56,879 nucleotides of DNA from contig MTNJ01000001.1 in the NCBI GenBank assembly GCA_002011425.1, positions 1 through 56,879 on the forward strand, given 5' to 3'. The position numbers and the translations under genes were made by a program. Origin of the DNA: Candidatus Acetothermia bacterium JdFR-48. GTDB lineage: Bacteria; Bipolaricaulota; Bipolaricaulia; Bipolaricaulales; Bipolaricaulaceae. Below the pieces are notes generated by a model. The model did not search any database, was not told where the DNA came from, and saw only the letters and a program-made list of their open reading frames with translations. Shown here piece by piece: positions 50,648 through 56,879 of the stretch (the first letter of the stretch is position 1; each line of letters opens with the position of its first letter).

Positions 50648-52056
50648 AGGCCGATTTCGGCGTCATTGGGTTGGCGGTGATGGGACAGAACCTCGTCCTC
50701 AACGTCGAGGACAAGGGATTCTCGGTGGCGGTCTTCAACCGAACCGCCGAACGCACGAAGGAGTTCGTGGAGAACCGGGCCCAGGGGAAGAAGATCGTCC
50801 CCGCGTACAGCCTTGAGGAGTTCGTGGAGGCGCTCACGCGGCCACGGAAGATCCTGATCATGGTGAAGGCCGGGGCCCCAGTGGACGCGGTGCTTGAGGG
50901 GCTCTACCCATTGCTCGAGCGGGGGGACCTCGTGATTGACGGGGGGAACTCCCACCACGATGACACCGAGCGGAGGATAAAGGAGGCCGAGGAGAGAGGC
51001 TTCCTCTATCTGGGCGTCGGAATCTCCGGGGGCGAGTACGGGGCACTGCGCGGTCCCTCCATCATGGCCGGGGGCCATCGGGAAGGATACGAGCTCGTCC
51101 AGGGGATCTTCGAAGCTATCGCCGCGAAAGGCCCCGATGGGCCGTGCTGCGCCTACTTCGGGCCGGGTTCCGCTGGCCACTATGTGAAGATGGTCCACAA
51201 CGGGATCGAGTATGCCATCATGGAGACCATCGTCGAAGCCTACGATCTCATGAAGCGAGGCCTCGGTATGTCTCCGGACGAGATGGCCGGGGTCTTCGGG
51301 GACTGGAACCGTCGGGAGCTCGGAGGATATCTCTTCGAGATAACCGAGCGGATCTTGCATTACAAGGATCCCGAGACCGGGGAGCCACTGGTGGAGCTCA
51401 TACTGGACACCGCGAAACAGAAAGGGACCGGCAAATGGTCGACCCAGTCGGCCCTGGACCTCGGTACTCCCGTCCCCACCATCGCCATGGCCGTCTTCGC
51501 CCGGATCATCTCCGCGTTCAAGGAGGAGCGCGTAGTGGCGAGCAAGGTCCTCCCCGGCCCCGACCCCGCCCTCGGTACGGACCGTGAGGAATTCGTGAGG
51601 AGGCTCTTCGGGGCGGTGTACTTGTCAGTGATCGCGGCCTATGCCCAGGGCCTGCGGCAGCTGCGGGACGCCTCGAGCGAACGGTGCTATGGTCTGGACC
51701 TTTCCGAAGCGGCCCGGGTGTGGATGGCGGGGTGCATCATTCGGTCGGTGCTTCTCGTCCCCATCCGCAAGGTCCTCCTCGATAACCCCGAGCTTCCCCT
51801 GCTCTTCCTCGCGGAACCTTTCAAGTCCGCGTGGGCGGAATACCATGGCGACCTCCGCTGGGTCACGGCCAGGGCCCATGAGCATGGGATTCCCACACCG
51901 GCCATGGACTCGGCCCTCACATTCGTGGACGCCTTCCGTACCGAGCGGCTCCCGGCGAACCTGATCCAGGCCCAGCGCGACTTCTTCGGCGCCCACACCT
52001 ATCAACGGATCGACAAGGAGGGCACGTTCCATACGGATTGGGAGGCGGTGGCATGA
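50644..52056 (+). CDS. gnd: 6-phosphogluconate dehydrogenase, decarboxylating
   Basis: 470 residues, the full dimeric form. FGVIGLAVMGQNLVLNVEDK is the NADP Rossmann start. FNRTAERTKEF follows with Arg placed for NADP. VIDGGNSHHDDTERR, GISGGEYGALRGPSIMAGG and GHYVKMVHNGIEYAIMETI carry substrate-binding and catalytic Lys/Glu residues. KGTGKWSTQSALDLGTPVPT is standard. It oxidises 6-phosphogluconate to ribulose-5-phosphate. No zwf or pgl is nearby. ATGA overlaps join it to the HAD gene and to the LarA-like gene. Confidence 0.96.
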   Translation: MKADFGVIGLAVMGQNLVLNVEDKGFSVAVFNRTAERTKEFVENRAQGKKIVPAYSLEEFVEALTRPRKILIMVKAGAPVDAVLEGLYPLLERGDLVIDGGNSHHDDTERRIKEAEERGFLYLGVGISGGEYGALRGPSIMAGGHREGYELVQGIFEAIAAKGPDGPCCAYFGPGSAGHYVKMVHNGIEYAIMETIVEAYDLMKRGLGMSPDEMAGVFGDWNRRELGGYLFEITERILHYKDPETGEPLVELILDTAKQKGTGKWSTQSALDLGTPVPTIAMAVFARIISAFKEERVVASKVLPGPDPALGTDREEFVRRLFGAVYLSVIAAYAQGLRQLRDASSERCYGLDLSEAARVWMAGCIIRSVLLVPIRKVLLDNPELPLLFLAEPFKSAWAEYHGDLRWVTARAHEHGIPTPAMDSALTFVDAFRTERLPANLIQAQRDFFGAHTYQRIDKEGTFHTDWEAVA

Positions 52057-53315
52057 TCCTCTCACACTCCCCTGGGAGCCCGGTCCCCGGCGCCGAACTG
52101 GAGGCGAAGCTCCGCGAGGCCCTGGGGGAGGTTGGGAAAAGGGATGAGAGATGGCTCATCATTATCCCCGATGATACCCGCACCCTCCCCATGCCGGCGA
52201 TCTACGCCGCGCTCGTGGAAGGACTCCGGCCGCGGGTTAAGGAGCTCGCGTTCCTCATCGCCCTGGGGACCCATCCCCCGATGACCGAGGACCAGCTTGA
52301 CCGCCATTTCGGCCCCGCGTGGCGTGACCACGCCGACGTCCGGATCTTCCAGCACTCCTGGGAGGATCCCTCTGCCCTGACGCAGATAGGGACCATCTCC
52401 CGTGAGGAGATGGAGATGATCTCACGGGGGCTCCTCTCGGTGGAGGTCCCGGTGGAGATAAACAGGCTCGTCCTCAAGTACGATAGACTCCTCATCGTGA
52501 ACCCAGTCTTTCCCCACGAAGTGATCGGGTTTTCCGGAGGGCACAAGTATTTCTTTCCCGGGGTCTCGGGCCCGCGGATGGTGCACGTCTCGCACTGGCT
52601 TGGGGCCCTGATCACAAACCCCAAGATCAATGGCCACAAGTGGACCCCGGTGCGGGAGATGGTGGAACGGGCGGCGGAGATGGTCCCGACGCCCCGATGG
52701 GGCCTTTCGTTGGTGCTCAGGGGTCATGAGCTGGTGGGCGTTTTCCTGGGGGAAGTGGTCGAGGCCTGGGAGGCCGCCGCGGACCTCTCCATGGAGGTGA
52801 ACGTTGTCTGGGTCGAGCACCCCTACGACCTCGTGATCTCCGTGGCCCCTGAGATGTACAGGGAGCTCTGGACTGCCGGGAAATGCATGTACAAGCTGGA
52901 ACCGGTAGTGGCCGAGGGGGGAACCCTCATCATCTACGGCCCCCACATAGACGAGATTTCTCCCACCCACGCCCACTGGATCCTCGAGGTGGGGTATCAC
53001 GTGCGGGACTACTTCCTCGCCCAGTGGGAAAAGTTTGAAAAGTATCCCTGGGCCGTGCTCGCCCACTCCACCCACGTCAAGGGGATCGGCACCTTCCGGA
53101 ACGGGGTAGAACGGCCCCGGATCGAGGTCGTCCTCGCCACCGGGATCCCCAAGGATGTCTGCAAAAAAATCGATCTCGGCTACTGCGACCCCGCGACCTT
53201 GGACCCCAGGGACTATGAAAACCGGGGGGACGAGGGGATCCTGGTGGTCCCCCGCGCCGGGGAGATGCTTTACCGCCTCGCCGACGGCACCGTGCCTGAT
53301 ATCGACAGGCTCTAG
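52053..53315 (+). CDS. LarA-like nickel-pincer racemase/epimerase family protein
   Basis: 420 residues from ATG 52053. IIIPDDTRTLPMPAI matches the LarA N-terminal DxTR motif, and IALGTHPPMTEDQL has His74 in the H108 position. VFPHEVIGFSGGHKYFFPGV gives His155 and Lys165, the histidine and pincer-lysine positions, and MVHVSHWLG gives His181 for nickel binding. Thus the catalytic set appears intact. Family members racemise lactate, malate, other 2-hydroxy acids or epimerise gluconate. Linkage to gnd suggests a sugar-acid substrate. Cofactor genes larB, larC and larE are not in the window. Confidence 0.85.
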   Translation: MILSHSPGSPVPGAELEAKLREALGEVGKRDERWLIIIPDDTRTLPMPAIYAALVEGLRPRVKELAFLIALGTHPPMTEDQLDRHFGPAWRDHADVRIFQHSWEDPSALTQIGTISREEMEMISRGLLSVEVPVEINRLVLKYDRLLIVNPVFPHEVIGFSGGHKYFFPGVSGPRMVHVSHWLGALITNPKINGHKWTPVREMVERAAEMVPTPRWGLSLVLRGHELVGVFLGEVVEAWEAAADLSMEVNVVWVEHPYDLVISVAPEMYRELWTAGKCMYKLEPVVAEGGTLIIYGPHIDEISPTHAHWILEVGYHVRDYFLAQWEKFEKYPWAVLAHSTHVKGIGTFRNGVERPRIEVVLATGIPKDVCKKIDLGYCDPATLDPRDYENRGDEGILVVPRAGEMLYRLADGTVPDIDRL

Positions 53316-53364
53316 GCATACCCTCTCGCCGGAGGTATGATAGTGTTTGGTCGGAGGAGAAAGA

Positions 53365-53793
53365 ATGCGACGGTTTGTTTTTCTGGCGGTGATCCTGTCA
53401 GTTCTCGGGGCCTCGGCCCCGGGGAGCGACCTTGTGGGAATGTGGAGCACGACCATATCTCTGGGCGATGGCCTTTCCTCCCTCTCCGTCCTCGCCTTTA
53501 ACTTCGGGCTCGCCGACTGGGAGCTCACCACTACATGGACCTTTTCCGAGCTCTCACTGAGCAGGGCCGACCTCGCCTTGGTGGGGAACTTCGGCCCCGT
53601 GGGAATTGCCGCCGGGGTATCGTTTTGTCTTGCGGATACGGCCGTTTCCTCCCTTTCGAGCGCCGCGTTCACCGGCATCTCCCTTGGGGGGTGGAAGTTC
53701 ACTGGCGGGTACATTTCATTCGAACTCTCCCTGGGGAACTTCACCCTCAAGGTGACATTCGTTGAACGGACTCCACAATATCTTGAGAAGTAG
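53365..53793 (+). CDS. Small secreted beta-rich protein, probably frameshifted at the C-terminus
   Basis: 142 residues from ATG 53365 (GGAGGAGAAAG upstream). A signal peptide (RRFVFLAVILSVLGASAPG) is followed by alternating strands such as LSSLSVLAFNFGLADWELT. The stop TAG comes just after PQYLEK. The next frame stays coding-like from 53787 to TAA 53916-53918 (LSYHDVGLFTLGVEFDARHL and more). Removing one GA of GAGA at 53785-53788 would join both into a protein of about 183 residues. It looks like a relative of the 311-residue secreted protein at 23977-24912. Function unknown. Confidence 0.65.
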   Translation: MRRFVFLAVILSVLGASAPGSDLVGMWSTTISLGDGLSSLSVLAFNFGLADWELTTTWTFSELSLSRADLALVGNFGPVGIAAGVSFCLADTAVSSLSSAAFTGISLGGWKFTGGYISFELSLGNFTLKVTFVERTPQYLEK

Positions 53794-53915
53794 GTTTCCA
53801 ACTGTCCTATCACGATGTGGGTCTTTTCACTCTGGGCGTGGAGTTTGACGCAAGGCATCTACTAGCTCGATGGCACATCGACGTGAAATATGCTGAGGTA
53901 ATCAAGGGATTTCGC

Positions 53916-53921
53916 TAAAAT
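53916..53921 (+). promoter_or_regulatory. -10 element of a leaderless alaS promoter
   Basis: TAAAAT (5/6) lies 10 nt before the alaS ATG with no Shine-Dalgarno between. The -35 (CTGAGG, 53893-53898) is weak, so the promoter may be activator-dependent or part of a run-through transcript. Confidence 0.4.
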
Positions 53922-53931
53922 TCTTTCGATT

Positions 53932-56571
53932 ATGAATTCGCGAGAGCTCAGGCGGGCGTATCTCCAGTTCTTCGAGAGCAAGGGCCATGTGGTCCTCCCC
54001 TCCTCATCCCTCATCCCCGACGACCCGACGCTCCTCTTTACCTCGGCGGGGATGGTCCAGTTTAAGGACATCTTCTGGGGCAAGGTCCCCCCGAAGTATC
54101 CCCGGGTGACCACGTGTCAGAAGTGCTTCCGCACCACCGACATCGAGCGTGTGGGGACCACCGCCTACCACCACACCTTCTTCGAGATGCTGGGAAACTT
54201 CTCGTTCGGGGACTACTTCAAGGAGGGTGCGATAACCTACGCTTGGGAGTTCCTCACCCAGGTCTTGTCCCTGCCGAAAGAGCGCCTCTGGGTTTCGGTT
54301 TTTGAAGAAGACGACGAGGCCTACGCCATCTGGCGCGACATGATCGGGATCCCCCTGGAAAAGATCGTCAAGCTCTCGAAGGAGCACAACTGGTGGGGAC
54401 CGGTGGGGGGACAGGGGCCTTGCGGCCCCGACACCGAGATCTTCTGGGATTGGGGCGAAGAGTACGCCTGTGGCCCCGACTGCGAGGGCCCCGCCTGTGG
54501 TTGCGCCCGGTTCTCCGAGATATGGAACCTGGTGTTCATGCAGTACGACGCCCAGCCCGATGGGACCCTGAGGGAGCTGGCGCGCAAGAACATCGACACC
54601 GGGATGGGGCTCGAGCGCACCACCGCCGTGCTCGAGGGGGCGATGTCCGACTTCGACACCGACCTCTTCCGCCCCATCTGCGAGGAGATCGAGTCCTTGA
54701 TGCCCCGTTACGCGTCTCCCGTCATGCGTCACCGAAATTTATTGGCGGACCACGTCCGCGCGTTGGTCTTCCTCATCGCGGACGGGGTGCTTCCGGGGAA
54801 CGAGAAGCAGGGGTACGTGCTGCGGCGGGTGCTGCGCCGGGCGGTGCGGGCCGCGGACCGCCTGGAGCTTCCCGAGGGGATCCTGGTGCGGTTGGTGGAG
54901 CCGGTGGTGGCCACCCTGGGGGAGGTTTACCCCGAGATCGTGGAACGGAGGAGGCTCATCGAGGAGGTCCTCTCCCAGGAGGAGAAGACTTTCCGCCGGA
55001 CCCTGCGGGCCGGTGAGGCCCTGCTCGAAGAGGTCCTCTCCAAGCTCAAAGAGGGGGACATCCTTCCTGGCGAAGTCGTGTTTGAACTCTACGACACCTA
55101 CGGCTTCCCGGTGGAGCTTACCGAGGAGATCGCTCGGGATCGGGGGATCTCCGTGGACCGCGTGGGTTTCGAGCGAGAGATGGAGAAGCAGCGGACCCGC
55201 TCTCGGAAAGTGACGACCTATGTGGCGAAGCTTGCGGTGAAGGACGCCCGAGCCCTGGAACCCACGGTCTTCCGCGGCTACGCCGAGCTGGAACTGGAAT
55301 CCGAGCTCTCCGCAGTTCTGGACGAAGCGGGCGAGAGCCACGGGGAAGCTCATCACGCGTCACCCGTCACGCGTCACGGAACTTGGCGATTCGTCTTCCC
55401 CGCGACCCCGTTCTACGCTGAGGCCGGCGGTGAAATCGCCGACAATGGCTGGATCGAGAACCTTTCCCGTCCCGGCAAAGCCGAGGTGATGGACGTCCAG
55501 AAGGCCGACGGGACCTTCCTTCACATGGTGAAGGTAATTTCCGGTGAATTCCGGGTCGGCGACCGGTGCCGTCTCATCGTGGACGAAGCCCGGCGCCGGG
55601 GGATCGAGCGTGCTCACACCGCCACCCACCTCCTCCATGCGGCGTTAAGGAAACATCTCGGCGAACACGTGATTCAGGCCGGCTCTTGGGTAGGGCCAGA
55701 GGAATTCCGGTTCGACTTCACCCACTTCGCTCCCTTGAGCCCCGAGGTGCTCGAGGCCGTAGAGCGGTCCGTGAACGAAGCTGTGGTCCGGGACATCGAA
55801 CTCAAGTTCTACGAGATGACGCTCGAGGAAGCCAAAACTTTTGGAGCCATAGCCCACTTCGAGGAGGAGTACCGCGGGAAGGAGCGGGTACGAGTGGTGG
55901 AGGTCTCCGGAGTGTCGAAGGAGCTCTGCGGCGGGTGTCATGTGCGCAGGACCGGCGAGATCGGCCTCTTCGTGATCGTCTCCGAGGAGGGGGTGTCCGC
56001 GGGGACGCGCCGGATCCGGGCGCTGGTGGGCCTCAAGGCCCGGAATCACTTCGTGGCGCTGCGCCGGGAACTTCGCAGGGCGGCGGGGCTCCTCGAGGCC
56101 CCCGAGAAGGAGCTGGTCCCGGCCCTTGAACGGATGCTCGCCGAGGTGCGGGAGCTTCGCGCTGAGCTTAAACGCTTGGAGGAAGAGAGGGCCCTCACAT
56201 TGGCCGATTCCCTCACGGCCAAGGCGGAGGAGATAAACGGAGTGAAGCTCCTCGGGGCGGTGGTGGAGGGCGGTACCGAGCAGGCGAAGAAGCTGGTGGA
56301 TACGCTTGCGGAGCGCCTCGGCCGCTGCGCCGTGATACTGGGGACGGAGACAAACGGCCGGGCGGTCCTGATCGCTAAGGTAGTGGATGCCCCGCTATCG
56401 GCAGGGAATCTCGTGCGGGTCGCGGCGGAGGTTGTGGGGGGAAAGGGCGGCGGGCGGCCCAGCTTCGCCCAGGGCGGCGGTCCCAAAGCTGAAAAGCTCC
56501 ACGCCGCCATCGATCGAGCCTTAATTGAAGCACGCGAAAGGTTGACCAAATTTCAAAATCAGGCCCCATAA
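53932..56571 (+). CDS. alaS: Alanyl-tRNA synthetase
   Basis: 879 residues. NSRELRRAYLQFFESKGHVV and PDDPTLLFTSAGMVQFKDIF start the class II core. GPCGPDTEIFWDWG and NIDTGMGLERTTAVLEGAMS are motif 2/3 regions. The editing domain has HTATHLLHAALRKHLGEHV and CGGCHVRRTGEIGLF, with the zinc-type H-x3-H and C-x3-H. The C-terminal C-Ala domain ends with GGGRPSFAQGGG. Two in-frame ACGCGT repeats encode residues ~259-268 and ~474-483 (both ASPV-x-RH). It charges tRNA(Ala). Confidence 0.97.
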   Translation: MNSRELRRAYLQFFESKGHVVLPSSSLIPDDPTLLFTSAGMVQFKDIFWGKVPPKYPRVTTCQKCFRTTDIERVGTTAYHHTFFEMLGNFSFGDYFKEGAITYAWEFLTQVLSLPKERLWVSVFEEDDEAYAIWRDMIGIPLEKIVKLSKEHNWWGPVGGQGPCGPDTEIFWDWGEEYACGPDCEGPACGCARFSEIWNLVFMQYDAQPDGTLRELARKNIDTGMGLERTTAVLEGAMSDFDTDLFRPICEEIESLMPRYASPVMRHRNLLADHVRALVFLIADGVLPGNEKQGYVLRRVLRRAVRAADRLELPEGILVRLVEPVVATLGEVYPEIVERRRLIEEVLSQEEKTFRRTLRAGEALLEEVLSKLKEGDILPGEVVFELYDTYGFPVELTEEIARDRGISVDRVGFEREMEKQRTRSRKVTTYVAKLAVKDARALEPTVFRGYAELELESELSAVLDEAGESHGEAHHASPVTRHGTWRFVFPATPFYAEAGGEIADNGWIENLSRPGKAEVMDVQKADGTFLHMVKVISGEFRVGDRCRLIVDEARRRGIERAHTATHLLHAALRKHLGEHVIQAGSWVGPEEFRFDFTHFAPLSPEVLEAVERSVNEAVVRDIELKFYEMTLEEAKTFGAIAHFEEEYRGKERVRVVEVSGVSKELCGGCHVRRTGEIGLFVIVSEEGVSAGTRRIRALVGLKARNHFVALRRELRRAAGLLEAPEKELVPALERMLAEVRELRAELKRLEEERALTLADSLTAKAEEINGVKLLGAVVEGGTEQAKKLVDTLAERLGRCAVILGTETNGRAVLIAKVVDAPLSAGNLVRVAAEVVGGKGGGRPSFAQGGGPKAEKLHAAIDRALIEARERLTKFQNQAP
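54706..54734 (+). repeat. ACGCGT repeat inside alaS, copy 1
   Basis: 29 bp, encoding RYASPVMRHR in frame (residues ~259-268), just before LLADHVRALVFLIADGVLP. Differs from copy 2 at about seven positions. Reading phase is the same as in copy 2. Confidence 0.65.
55351..55379 (+). repeat. ACGCGT repeat inside alaS, copy 2
   Basis: 29 bp made of two 14-bp units, encoding HHASPVTRHG in frame (residues ~474-483) at the start of the editing domain, before FYAEAGGEIAD. The repeat sits in a stretch expected to be a surface loop. Confidence 0.75.
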
Positions 56572-56796
56572 TTAGCGGAAGCTCGTGTTTGCCCAGCTGG
56601 CCCGTGACATCGTCGGTGGGGTTTCTCTTGAGGGATCGTTGGAGGGGGCACAGCTCCAGGTCGATGCCGAACTCGAACCGTTCGGGAAAAGACCACAACG
56701 GGGAGAGGTAACCGAGGACGGGACCTAGGTCCCGGCTACGGTTTGGGGTCGGTGAAGGATTTTATTAGACTGGCGGATGTGAAAGGGGTGGGAAAG

Positions 56797-56879
56797 ATGG
56801 GCAAGGTCACGATGGTGTTGGTTGTAGTCTTGGGCGTGCTCGCCCTGTTCCCCCTGATCGGGGCCGCCCAGGGGGGACC
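56797..56879 (+). CDS. Start of a secreted protein gene, cut by the window end
   Basis: ATG 56797 follows AAAGGGGTGGGAAAG. The 27 readable codons give MGKVTMVLVVVLGVLALFPL, then IGAAQGG: a clear Sec signal peptide with an Ala-x-Ala-like cleavage region at GAAQ. An in-frame GTG at 56779 is the alternative start. The mature protein is outside the window, so nothing can be said about its function. It stands 225 bp after alaS. Confidence 0.55.
   Translation, partial: MGKVTMVLVVVLGVLALFPLIGAAQGG

Noticed and set aside
52422..53858. A 478-codon minus-strand open frame opposite the LarA-like and small secreted genes
   Set aside because: No domain resemblance; the opposite strand has catalytic motifs and ribosome-binding sites.
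56585..56728. A 47-codon + strand ORF and an overlapping minus-strand reading after alaS
   Set aside because: Both frames look mildly coding but neither has a ribosome-binding site or recognisable family; cannot choose between them.
1..56879. CRISPR array, prophage or insertion sequence
   Set aside because: No regularly spaced repeats, transposase, integrase or phage structural genes were seen; the ACGCGT repeats are too short and few.

Overview
This is a 56.9 kb GC-rich bacterial window with two parts of different character. Positions 1-17.7 kb form an accessory region, almost all on the + strand. It mixes intact genes for small-molecule-modifying enzymes (methyltransferase, GNAT acetyltransferases, HicB/DinB fusion, glycosidase-like TIM barrel, radical SAM protein, cupin, aminoglycoside-type acetyltransferase) with at least nine recognisable genes broken by frameshifts, in-frame stops or loss of a catalytic residue. 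Positions 17.7-56.9 kb are compact, well-preserved housekeeping genes with many ATGA overlaps.

The core part reads as follows. First comes ndk-valS-folC-uppS-cdsA. Next is a minus-strand secreted protein and a cyclic 2,3-diphosphoglycerate synthetase-like gene, divergent from pgsA. An RluA-family pseudouridine synthase gene converges on pgsA. The long operon rimP-nusA-MMPL transporter-rny-spoVS-(orphan AtpZ-like)-PPIase/TPR-mazG-DUF4911-yqeG follows. A minus-strand peptide-type ABC transporter has a binding protein and two permeases but no ATPases here. Then come tRNA(CAU)-RNase H-dtd-rpmF, minus-strand dnaB-gcvH-gcvPA-gcvPB, and + strand PPi-type phosphofructokinase, HAD phosphatase, 6-phosphogluconate dehydrogenase and a LarA-like protein. 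A small secreted protein (probably frameshifted), alaS and a truncated secreted protein gene end the window.

The organism is an uncultured-type, probably thermophilic bacterium using the standard code. The cyclic-DPG synthetase, split glycine dehydrogenase, SpoVS and PPi-phosphofructokinase, together with beta-rich secreted proteins, suggest candidate phylum Bipolaricaulota (OP1/Acetothermia). That placement is an inference from memory, not from a search.

Notable non-coding structure: several core genes (rimP, pgsA, dnaB, alaS) have a -10 hexamer only 6-12 nt before the start codon and no Shine-Dalgarno sequence, so they look leaderless. A 29-bp repeat built from two 14-bp units around ACGCGT occurs twice in frame inside alaS and as an inverted pair after the phosphofructokinase gene. 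Three DnaA-box-like 9-mers at exact 11-bp spacing lie between dnaB and the phosphofructokinase gene. The most interesting functional lead is the HAD-Gnd-LarA-like cluster, which could be an uncharacterised sugar-acid route.
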